From the NCBI GenBank assembly GCA_016208315.1, contig JACQYF010000082.1, forward strand, positions 1 through 64,000: a stretch of DNA of 64,000 nt, written 5' to 3'. Shown here one piece after another: positions 57,762 to 64,000 of the stretch. The position numbers and the translations under genes are program-made. Source of the DNA: Chloroflexota bacterium (GTDB taxonomy: Bacteria > Chloroflexota > Anaerolineae > UBA4142). Within the stretch, counting starts at the first letter, position 1. Every line of letters begins with the position of its first letter. The notes under the pieces are model-generated. The model saw only the letters and a list, made by a program, of their open reading frames with translations, searched no databases and had not been told where the DNA came from.

Positions 57762-58093
57762 TCCTTAGCCGCGCGTTTCAGGGCGGCGAGCCGGGTGGTG
57801 ATCTGCGCGCGCTGCCGCGCCGTGGGCGGGACGTCAGCTTCCGCGACCACCCGCAGCTTATCCTCTAGCGCGCGCGCGCGTTGGCTCACCGCGGGAAAAC
57901 CAAATACGCCGCCGGCGGCCACAAGGTCGTGGACCATGCGAACGAGCCGCATAAAGCCATCGGCGTCCCACGCGCCGCCGCGGAAACAAGCCCAGCTGGT
58001 TTCAATAGATTCGATTTCGCCGGCGAGTCCCTGGACGAATGTCTCGCGCAGCGCGCGCAACTGTTCTTCGATTTCCAGTGTGTCATCCATCAT
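57758..58093 (-). CDS. HPt-domain-like phosphotransfer protein
   Basis: This 111-residue helical protein has the HPt-like block LVRMVHDLVAAGGVFGFPAV followed by RARALEDKL, where His near residue 55 is the expected phosphoryl acceptor; the usual HSLKGS is diverged to HDLVAA. It overlaps both neighbouring genes by a few bases (receiver upstream, receiver-ATPase downstream). This is strong context for a histidine-phosphotransfer role between them. Confidence 0.8.
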   Translation of the reverse strand: MMDDTLEIEEQLRALRETFVQGLAGEIESIETSWACFRGGAWDADGFMRLVRMVHDLVAAGGVFGFPAVSQRARALEDKLRVVAEADVPPTARQRAQITTRLAALKRAAKE

Positions 58094-58472
58094 GGTATCG
58101 CGTCCAAATCGTTTTGACAGTTTCGGCCAACGTCATCGGGTCGAAGGGTTTGACGATCACATCCAGGGCGCCCAGTTCCCTAAGTTCGCGAATCGCGTGG
58201 GGCTGCGCCGTGGCGGTCAGAAAAATGACCGGGATGCACGCCGTTTGCGGGTTTGCGCGCAACGCGCGGAGCGTGGCGGCACCGTCCATCCCGGGCAACA
58301 TGCTGTCTAGGAGAATCAAGTCTGGGGCAAAAGCGGGTATGGCCTGGAGTGCTTCGATTCCCGAACTGCAGGACTGGACAGCAAAGCCGCCCACGGCTCT
58401 GAGAGATAGTTCGGTCACCGTCCGGATGTTGCGTTGGTCTTCGACGAGGAGAATACGGTTGAGCGCGTGCAT
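58083..58472 (-). CDS. Stand-alone receiver-domain response regulator
   Basis: This 129-residue CheY-like protein has ILLVEDQRNIRTV, phospho-Asp in LILLDSMLPGMDG, Thr in FLTATAQ and Lys in VIVKPFDP. AGGAG precedes the ATG by seven bases. It overlaps the HPt gene by 11 nt. With the HPt and receiver-ATPase it forms a compact phosphorelay module. Confidence 0.92.
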   Translation of the reverse strand: MHALNRILLVEDQRNIRTVTELSLRAVGGFAVQSCSSGIEALQAIPAFAPDLILLDSMLPGMDGAATLRALRANPQTACIPVIFLTATAQPHAIRELRELGALDVIVKPFDPMTLAETVKTIWTRYHDG

Positions 58473-58592
58473 CGTGCGTCTCCTAACTCTAGGTTAAACG
58501 TTTGGCATGGAGACTCATGCCCGAACGATGACCATTATAGGAGAAGGACGCGGCGGAAACGTGAGAGTTTCAGTGGGATTTGTTGGGGAAAT

Positions 58593-58655
58593 GTAGGGGC
58601 GTACCCTTGTGGTCGCCCAGCCCGGTCCGGGGCGACCACAAGGGTACGCCCCTAC
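58593..58655. repeat. Perfect 26-bp palindrome (GTAGGGGC family)
   Basis: The left arm 58593-58618 (GTAGGGGCGTACCC onward) and its exact reverse complement 58630-58655 flank an 11-nt spacer. The right arm includes the stop codon (58652-58654) of the winged-helix regulator. The left arm is homologous to the in-frame element in comM at 975-1000. Confidence 0.92.
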
Positions 58656-59455
58656 GGGACAAACCGGTAACCGGTCCCGCGGACCGTGAGGACGTAACGC
58701 GGATGCTGCATGTTCGGCTCGAGCGCCTTGCGAAGCTCGTGGATGCGCCAGCGCGCCATTTCTTCGGCCTCGACCTGCGTCAAATCATATCCTTGCGATT
58801 CCTTGACCAGGGTGCGATACAGAACCGGGTTGGGGGCGTGGCGTACCAATGTGACCAGATAGTCAAACGTGGTCGGCGTCAACTCGACAAACTTGTCACC
58901 CATCGTGCAGTGGCGCGTGTGCAAGTCAAGCGTGAACGCGCCGCGGCGGAGAAAACGCGCCGGGTCGGTGGGTGGTACCGTCGCGATGAGGGTCGCCGGC
59001 GGCATGTCGGGCCCGTCAAACTGACGCAGTTGGGATAGCAAGTCCTGAATCTGCCCGACGATCTCGCGGCGGCGCGCCGGCTGCGCTTGTTCGCTCAAAA
59101 CCTCGCGCACGCGGGCGAGGATGCGCGGCGGGTCAACCGGCTTTAGCAAATAATCGCGCGCGCCGTGCCGGACCGCTTCAATGGCCGATTCGAGCGTGGC
59201 GTGGGCGGTGAGGATGAGGACCGGCAATTCCGGACACAAGCGATGGATTTCGGCCAGCAAGGTCATCCCGTCCATGTCCGGCATTTGCAGATCGAGGAAT
59301 ACCAAATCATACGCGCGCGCCTGGACGTATCGCAGCGCATCTCGCGCGTGCGCGGCCGCATTCACCGCGTACCCCGCTCTTTCCAAGATAAGCGTCAACG
59401 AGATTCGCAAGCTATCTTCGTCGTCAACCACGAGGATCGTGTTGGTGGAAGGCAT
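58652..59455 (-). CDS. Response regulator with winged-helix output (OmpR-like C-terminus)
   Basis: This 267-residue protein has an NtrC-like receiver (ILVVDDEDSLRISLTL, LVFLDLQMPDMDG, ILTAHATLES, YLLKPVDP), a linker and a C-terminal winged-helix domain (LTPTTFDYLVTLVRHAPNPV, then YVLTVRGTGYRFVP). This receiver/wHTH layout is common in Chloroflexota. It follows the 7TM-PAS kinase gene across the long repeat at 59483-59664, so the pair probably forms one two-component system. The stop codon lies inside the downstream palindrome. Confidence 0.92.
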   Translation of the reverse strand: MPSTNTILVVDDEDSLRISLTLILERAGYAVNAAAHARDALRYVQARAYDLVFLDLQMPDMDGMTLLAEIHRLCPELPVLILTAHATLESAIEAVRHGARDYLLKPVDPPRILARVREVLSEQAQPARRREIVGQIQDLLSQLRQFDGPDMPPATLIATVPPTDPARFLRRGAFTLDLHTRHCTMGDKFVELTPTTFDYLVTLVRHAPNPVLYRTLVKESQGYDLTQVEAEEMARWRIHELRKALEPNMQHPRYVLTVRGTGYRFVP

Positions 59456-59482
59456 CGGTGTTGTTCCGTGGGATAAACCAGT

Positions 59483-59664
59483 GAACAGTCAACAGTGAAC
59501 ACTGAATACTGAATACTGTTCACCGTTCACTGTTCACTGTTCACCGTTCACTGTTGACTGTTGACTGTTGACTGTTCACTGTTGACTGTTCACTGTTCAC
59601 CGTTCACTGTTGACTGTTGACTGTTGACTGTTGACTGTTGACTGTTCACTGTTCACTGTTCACT
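59483..59664. repeat. Long heptamer-period array between kinase and regulator genes
   Basis: About 180 nt. A short left part (AACAGTC, AACAGTG, then CACTGAATACTGAATACTG) faces about twenty tandem units of CTGTTCA/CTGTTGA/CCGTTCA. The excess of right-hand units makes it a lopsided, expanded version of the palindromes at 3335 and 22929. The last units encode the final residues (VNSEQ) of the kinase on the minus strand. Confidence 0.88.
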
Positions 59665-62036
59665 GCCCCCGCGGGCAGCCACACGGTAAACGTGCTCCCG
59701 CGCCCGACCTGGCTTTCGATCGTAATGCGGCCCTTGTGCGTCTGCGCGATGTCGTGGCAAATCGCCAGCCCCAAGCCCATGCCCGTTTCTCGGGTCGTAA
59801 AAAACGGTTCAAAGACGTGCGGCATGTCCTCGGGCCGAATGCCGCGTCCGGTGTCGCTAAAGCCAATCCCGATTTCTTGGCGGTCGTCCGACGATATGAG
59901 CCGGACCGACAAGGTTCCGCCGTGCTCGCGCATCGCATCTACTGCATTCAAGGCGAGGTTCAGAAATACTTGTTTGAGCATATCGGCACAACCGACAATG
60001 CAGGGTGATGAGGCGGGCCGCGCGAATTCCCACGCGACGTTATTTTTTCGCAAGTGCGAAGCGGCGAGCACGCCGACTTGGTCCAGCAGCGGTACCAGGT
60101 CCACCGGTCGCATCTCCGCGGCCGAGCTGGGCCGATAGACCGAGCGCAAGCGCGTCACCAAATCCGAGAGGCGTTGGATTTCGGCGAGCGCCATTTCCAG
60201 AATTTCGGCGTCTTGGCAATCCGGCGCCAGATTCTGCTGAATGAGAAACATACAGTTCTTGATCGCCTGGAGCGGATTGTTCAACTCGTGCGCCACCGAC
60301 GCGACCATGCGGCCCATCGCCGCCAGCTTATCGGTTTGCACAAGTTGAACGCGAATGGCTTGCTCTTGCTGCAAGGCGCGCTCCAGTTTCTGATAGAGAC
60401 GCGCGTTTTGGGCCGCCATCGCTTCGCTTTCCTGCAATTGGCGATCCAGTTCGATTTTGGCCCGCTCGAGTTCGGCCACGGTCTCCTCGAGCGCCCGGTT
60501 CGCGGCGACGAGTTGCGCGGTACGCTCGACCACGCGCTGCTCCAACTCGTCGTTCAACCGGCGCACTTGTTCTTCCGCCCGCATACGGTCGGTAATGTCG
60601 TGGCCCACGGTGACCGCGCCGGTGACTTCAAGTCCGACATGGATCGGAGCCGACGAGACCGAAAACACCGTGTCACGTCCCTCCGCGTCGGTCATGACCA
60701 TCGTTCCATCGCGGACCGTTTCGCCGCGCAAGGCGCGCGCCGCGGGGCGGTCCTCATGGCGCAGGAGTTGCCCGTCCGGATGACGCGCCGTGGCCTTGAG
60801 CATCACTTGCGCTTGCTCCTCCCATGCCATGCCGGTGGGATTGATGCCGAAGAATTTCTGCGCGGCCGGGTTGATCTGCACCGCCCGGCCAGTGTGATCG
60901 TAGACCAGAAGCAAATCCACCATGCAGTCGAGAATAGCGCCCAGCTCTGCCGCTTGGCGCTCGGCGTCGGCATGCGCCTGAAACAGCTCCTGCTCGAGCT
61001 GCTTGCGCGTGGTAACATCGCGTAGCACCAAGAGCCGCGCGCCGGGCTGCTCTTGATCGTGGAGCTTGAACGTGGAAATGTCCAAATCCAAATACCGGCG
61101 CGCGGGGCCTTGGTCAACTTCCAGTTCGGCATGTGTGACCGATTCGTTTTGAAATCGCCGAACGAGGTCAGGGTAAATCGAAAACACACGGCCCGCTGGC
61201 CTGCCGATCGCATCTTCGGGCTTGCATCCCAGGAGCGCTTGGGCCGCAGAGTTTGCGTCTATAATACGATCCTGCGCGTCTAGGACGATCACGGCATCCT
61301 GCAACTTTTCGACGACCCTCTCACGAGCGACGGGCACAATGTCCAACAGGCGATAGCGAAACAGCCCCCAAGCCAGAACCGCGCCGGAGACGGTGAACGA
61401 GAGCGGGGTCAGATCAAGACGCGGGAAAGGAGAAAGACTAGAGATAAACAGCGCGTTCCCAGCCCAGGGCGTCAACGTGGCGATCAACAAAGCCGCGGCT
61501 TGTTTACGATACAAGCCGACCGACCGAACCAGCCAATGGAGGATGAGGAGAGTGCTCGAGAGGAGCAAAGCGTAGGCAAAAGTCCAATGGATGTAGAACC
61601 CGACATTACGAGTCGGGGCCGACATGACAAACCCGAGCCGAGTGTCTACTTCGAACCTGCTCCAAATGAGCCGGTGACTTTCGTTTGTCCAAACGAGCGC
61701 CAGAGTGACCAGAGGCACGATCGCCAAGAGCGCCAAATTGCGCCGCGATAAGAATCGCCCGTGACCCGTGTATTCCATCGCGAAGGCAAACCAGGCCACG
61801 GGCATGCTGACGATCCCCAAGTATTCGAATTTGGACCAAAAGACTCGGTCCGGCAAATTGGGGCTGGCGAGTTCGAAGGTATATCCCAAGCACCAGACCG
61901 TGACCGCCAACATGACCATAGCGCACGACCTGGCGCCGAGAGCCGGGTGTCGCCGCCAGACAAAGGCGCACAAGAGCGCGGCGACCATGGCGCTGATGAA
62001 GGCGGGCAGGACGTAGGGATTGCTGGGCCAATTCAT
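59646..62036 (-). CDS. 7TM-PAS-PAS sensor histidine kinase
   Basis: This kinase of about 796 residues has an N-terminal seven-helix membrane region of the HisKA_7TM type (about residues 5-230, with VFWSKFEYLGIVSMPVAWF). Two PAS domains follow (about 245-355 and 375-500), then a coiled coil, a HisKA domain with phospho-His in MVASVAHELNNPLQAIKNC, and an HATPase domain (FLNLALNAVDAM, DTGRGI, GMGLGLAICHDI). It belongs to the NtrB-like kinases. ATG 62036 is preferred; a TTG at 62060 is possible. The C-terminal AVNSEQ is encoded by the adjoining repeat. Confidence 0.92.
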   Translation of the reverse strand: MNWPSNPYVLPAFISAMVAALLCAFVWRRHPALGARSCAMVMLAVTVWCLGYTFELASPNLPDRVFWSKFEYLGIVSMPVAWFAFAMEYTGHGRFLSRRNLALLAIVPLVTLALVWTNESHRLIWSRFEVDTRLGFVMSAPTRNVGFYIHWTFAYALLLSSTLLILHWLVRSVGLYRKQAAALLIATLTPWAGNALFISSLSPFPRLDLTPLSFTVSGAVLAWGLFRYRLLDIVPVARERVVEKLQDAVIVLDAQDRIIDANSAAQALLGCKPEDAIGRPAGRVFSIYPDLVRRFQNESVTHAELEVDQGPARRYLDLDISTFKLHDQEQPGARLLVLRDVTTRKQLEQELFQAHADAERQAAELGAILDCMVDLLLVYDHTGRAVQINPAAQKFFGINPTGMAWEEQAQVMLKATARHPDGQLLRHEDRPAARALRGETVRDGTMVMTDAEGRDTVFSVSSAPIHVGLEVTGAVTVGHDITDRMRAEEQVRRLNDELEQRVVERTAQLVAANRALEETVAELERAKIELDRQLQESEAMAAQNARLYQKLERALQQEQAIRVQLVQTDKLAAMGRMVASVAHELNNPLQAIKNCMFLIQQNLAPDCQDAEILEMALAEIQRLSDLVTRLRSVYRPSSAAEMRPVDLVPLLDQVGVLAASHLRKNNVAWEFARPASSPCIVGCADMLKQVFLNLALNAVDAMREHGGTLSVRLISSDDRQEIGIGFSDTGRGIRPEDMPHVFEPFFTTRETGMGLGLAICHDIAQTHKGRITIESQVGRGSTFTVWLPAGAVNSEQ

Positions 62037-62052
62037 CGTGATTACCTGCGAT

Positions 62053-63513
62053 TCAATCAAGCCCGTATTCTTTCCAACGCGCGCTCACCAGCGCCTTGAT
62101 CTCGGGCGTCATCGCGATTTCCTCGGGCCAGGGTTGATGCGGGCCTGGATCGCGCTCGCTCTTGCGGGTGGCGTCAATGCCCATTTTGCCTCCCCAGTTT
62201 TTTTGCAGCGACGCGTGATCGAGGTCATCGCTGGGACCGGTGGTGATGAGCACATCGCGCTGCGGATCATAGTTCGCCAAAACCTCAAAGGCGACTTGCG
62301 AAAGGTTCTGAACGTCCACGTCCGCATCCACGATGACGATGGTTTTGGTGAGCATCATCAAGCCCAAACCCCACAAGCCGTTCATCACCTTGCGCGCGTG
62401 GCCGGGATAGCGTTTCTTGATGCTGACGATCACCAGATTGTGGAAGACGCCTTCGGCGGGCATGTTGACGTCCACGACTTCGCCGAGAAAGAGTTTGATG
62501 AGCGGCAGGAACAATCGCTCGGTCGCTTTGCCCATCCAGAGGTCTTCCATCGGCGGCTTGCCCACAATCGTCGTGGGATAAATCGGCGCGCGGCGATGCG
62601 TGATCGCCGTGACGCGCATCACGGGATAATGATCGGGCAACGAGTAATAGCCCGTGTGATCGCCGAACGGCCCTTCGATGCGCTGGTCGCTCGGGTCCAC
62701 GAAACCTTCAATGACGATCTCGGCGTCCGCCGGAACCTCGAGCGGCTGCGAAACGCAGCGCACCAGGTCCACTGATTTGCCGCGCAGCCAGCCGGCGAGC
62801 ATTAGCTCGTCAATATCCGGCGGCAGCGGCGCGGAACCGGCCCAGATGATCGCGGGATCGCCGCCGATCGCGACCGCGACGGGAATGCGCTCTGCGCCGA
62901 TATGGCGCGCGACGCGTTCGTGTTCTGCGCCGCCCTTTTGGCGCTGCCAGTGCATCCCTAGCGTCTGATCGTCCACAACTTGAAGCCGATACATGCCGAC
63001 GTTGCGCCGGCCGGTTTTCGGATCGCGGCTAAACACCGAAGGCAGCGTAATATATCGCCCGGCGTCTTTGGGCCAGCACTGGATAATGGGCAGCGCGGCG
63101 AGCGAGGGATTTTCTTCGATCACTTCTTGGCACGCGCCGCGGCTGACGATGTGCGGTTCGGTGTGGCGCAGCGCGGTCAGCATCTCCAGCCCGCGTTGGG
63201 CTTTTTCGATCAAGCCGTGCGGCATGTTGAGCGAAATCAGTTCGGAGAGTTTGGCGTTGAGTTCGTCCAGCTTGTCCACGCCGAGCGCCCACGCCATGCG
63301 CTCTGCCGTGCCGAACAAATTGATCGCGACCGGAATCGAATGGCCGCGCACGTTCTCAAAGAGCAGCGCGACGTTTTGATCTCGCGGCCCTTTGACCACG
63401 CGGTCGGCGATTTCGGTAATCTCCAAGTCCTGGTTGACCGGGACGGAGATTCGTTTCAGTTGGCCGCACTTTTCCAAGCGGGCGATAAAGTCGCGCAGGT
63501 CACGGTATGCCAT
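62053..63513 (-). CDS. ubiD: UbiD-family prenylated-FMN decarboxylase
   Basis: This 486-residue protein belongs to the UbiD decarboxylases, which remove a carboxyl group from aromatic or unsaturated acids using prenylated FMN. Family marks are MAYRDLRDFIARLEKCGQL, NVGMYRLQVVDDQTLGMHW, EGPFGDHTGYYSLPD, PIYPTTIVGKPPMEDLWMGK and VDADVDVQNLSQVAFEV. In ubiquinone or menaquinone makers it serves quinone synthesis, but with the CoA ligases elsewhere in the window aromatic acid metabolism is also possible. ATG 63513 follows AGAGG. No UbiX gene is in the window. Confidence 0.92.
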   Translation of the reverse strand: MAYRDLRDFIARLEKCGQLKRISVPVNQDLEITEIADRVVKGPRDQNVALLFENVRGHSIPVAINLFGTAERMAWALGVDKLDELNAKLSELISLNMPHGLIEKAQRGLEMLTALRHTEPHIVSRGACQEVIEENPSLAALPIIQCWPKDAGRYITLPSVFSRDPKTGRRNVGMYRLQVVDDQTLGMHWQRQKGGAEHERVARHIGAERIPVAVAIGGDPAIIWAGSAPLPPDIDELMLAGWLRGKSVDLVRCVSQPLEVPADAEIVIEGFVDPSDQRIEGPFGDHTGYYSLPDHYPVMRVTAITHRRAPIYPTTIVGKPPMEDLWMGKATERLFLPLIKLFLGEVVDVNMPAEGVFHNLVIVSIKKRYPGHARKVMNGLWGLGLMMLTKTIVIVDADVDVQNLSQVAFEVLANYDPQRDVLITTGPSDDLDHASLQKNWGGKMGIDATRKSERDPGPHQPWPEEIAMTPEIKALVSARWKEYGLD

Positions 63514-63537
63514 GCTGCCTCTGAGTAATTGCAGTGA

Positions 63538-63592
63538 ACAGTCAACAGTCAACAGTGAACACTGAATACTGAAAACTGTTCACTGTTCACCG
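63538..63592. repeat. Heptamer-period palindrome between HEPN and ubiD genes
   Basis: Left units AACAGTC, AACAGTC, AACAGTG (63538-63562) face CTGTTCACTGTTCACC (63577-63592) across CACTGAATACTGAAAA. The right part contains the stop codon and last two codons of the HEPN gene on the minus strand. Confidence 0.82.
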
Positions 63593-63972
63593 GCCTCTGC
63601 CAGCCAGTTCGGCATCGCCGTATCAATCGCCGCGACAAACTCTTGGGCGCGTCCGAACCAGTACTCGGCGTCCGCGCGGTTAAATTCTACGTCGTGGTCA
63701 TAGTCGGCTTTGATGCGCTCCTCGGCCGCGCGGCCTACCAAGCCCTTGAATTTGCGATCTACCAAGCCCTTGCGGAAAAAATGGTTGCCAAATAGTGAGT
63801 CGGTGCCGGCGTGCGATTTGGCAACAAAGCCCTTGGTCGCGAGCGCTGCATCGGCGGCATAGAGGACAGCATAGTAGGACATCGAGATCGCATTGCGGTA
63901 GCCGCCTAGATCAATGACTGGCTGAACAAGCCGCAAGTTCTCTTTGGCATCTTTGATTAGTTTTTCCGCCAC
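63580..63972 (-). CDS. HEPN-domain protein (start uncertain, near right edge)
   Basis: This protein of about 130 residues has the HEPN helical pattern: IKDAKENLRLVQPVIDLGGY, NAISMSYYAVLYAADAALAT, HAGTDSLFGNHFFRKGLVD and ADYDHDVEFNRADAEYW. HEPN proteins are often RNases or toxins paired with a minimal nucleotidyltransferase; the usual partner would lie beyond the right edge. A clear RxxxxxH catalytic motif is not visible. GTG 63972 is the first start codon seen, but the frame stays open to the edge, so the gene may begin outside. The last residues (AGEQ) come from the repeat. Confidence 0.8.
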   Translation of the reverse strand: MAEKLIKDAKENLRLVQPVIDLGGYRNAISMSYYAVLYAADAALATKGFVAKSHAGTDSLFGNHFFRKGLVDRKFKGLVGRAAEERIKADYDHDVEFNRADAEYWFGRAQEFVAAIDTAMPNWLAEAGEQ

Positions 63973-64000
63973 GTGGCGGCGGTCAATGTCGAGTCTTGGC

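Noticed and set aside
59483-59664. CRISPR-like array
   Set aside because: The repeats are 7-nt units with no unique spacers of 30-40 nt and no cas genes nearby; it is a short-period tandem and inverted repeat.

Overview
The window reads as a chromosomal fragment of a Chloroflexota bacterium, most likely of the class Anaerolineae. The evidence is GC-rich coding, lipoproteins with a LAGC- or LGAC-type lipobox followed by Pro/Thr/Ala-rich linkers, a secreted protein ending in FLPFVSRP, many multi-PAS sensor kinases, and abundant short-period palindromic repeats between genes. No rRNA, tRNA, phage, insertion sequence or CRISPR array was seen.

Layout. 1-2289: end of a GtrB-like glycosyltransferase gene and a ComM-type AAA+ ATPase. 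2427-9728: a complete branched-chain amino-acid-type (Liv) ABC transporter operon, livG, acyl-CoA synthetase, livH, livM, livK, livF, with a ligase gene embedded. 9732-13975: a four-helix-bundle (S23/IVP) gene bounded by inverted repeats, a FabH-like thiolase-fold enzyme, a DUF6125-like protein, a small protein paired with a retropepsin-like protease, and a PaaK-like CoA ligase. 14232-21157: phosphate permease, DUF89 protein, threonine synthase, TPR protein, aspartase and a PAS-GAF-GGDEF protein. 21292-25424: superoxide dismutase followed by the E1alpha, E1beta and E2 subunits of a 2-oxo acid dehydrogenase complex. 25572-28726: NfeD-like protein, flotillin and a membrane M28 peptidase. 28790-34439: two DinB-like proteins, a membrane class III nucleotide cyclase, a candidate selenocysteine-containing ArsC/Spx-like protein (31178-31534), PanE, a cation/Ca2+ exchanger and a MoaD/ThiS-like protein.

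From 34329 to the right edge every gene is on the minus strand. Read in transcription order, this half holds a HEPN protein, a UbiD decarboxylase, a large two-component island (7TM-PAS kinase, winged-helix regulator, receiver, HPt, receiver-MinD/CpaE fusion, PAS kinase, receiver), a sugar-type ABC importer with a small lipoprotein, a giant Asp-box/beta-helix surface protein, a PAS-EAL phosphodiesterase, a PAS-GAF kinase with its LuxR-type regulator, then a c-di-GMP-I (GEMM) riboswitch leading two secreted subtilases, a GGDEF/HD-GYP protein and a duplicated-domain hypothetical. The riboswitch, two GGDEF proteins, one EAL and one HD-GYP domain make c-di-GMP the dominant second-messenger theme.

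Three observations stand out. (1) Almost every 3' gene end that faces a gap carries a palindrome whose arms are tandem 7-10 nt units. The unit sequence differs from locus to locus, but the architecture and the position touching the upstream stop codon recur. Related palindromes also sit in frame inside coding sequences (E2 linkers twice, ComM once) and extend a MoaD-like C-terminus past its diglycine. (2) An ArsC/Spx-like gene has TGA exactly at the first Cys of its CxxC motif, followed by a hairpin that fits the bacterial SECIS rules. (3) An S23-family gene is bounded by 37-nt inverted repeats, recalling the organisation of 23S rRNA intervening sequences.
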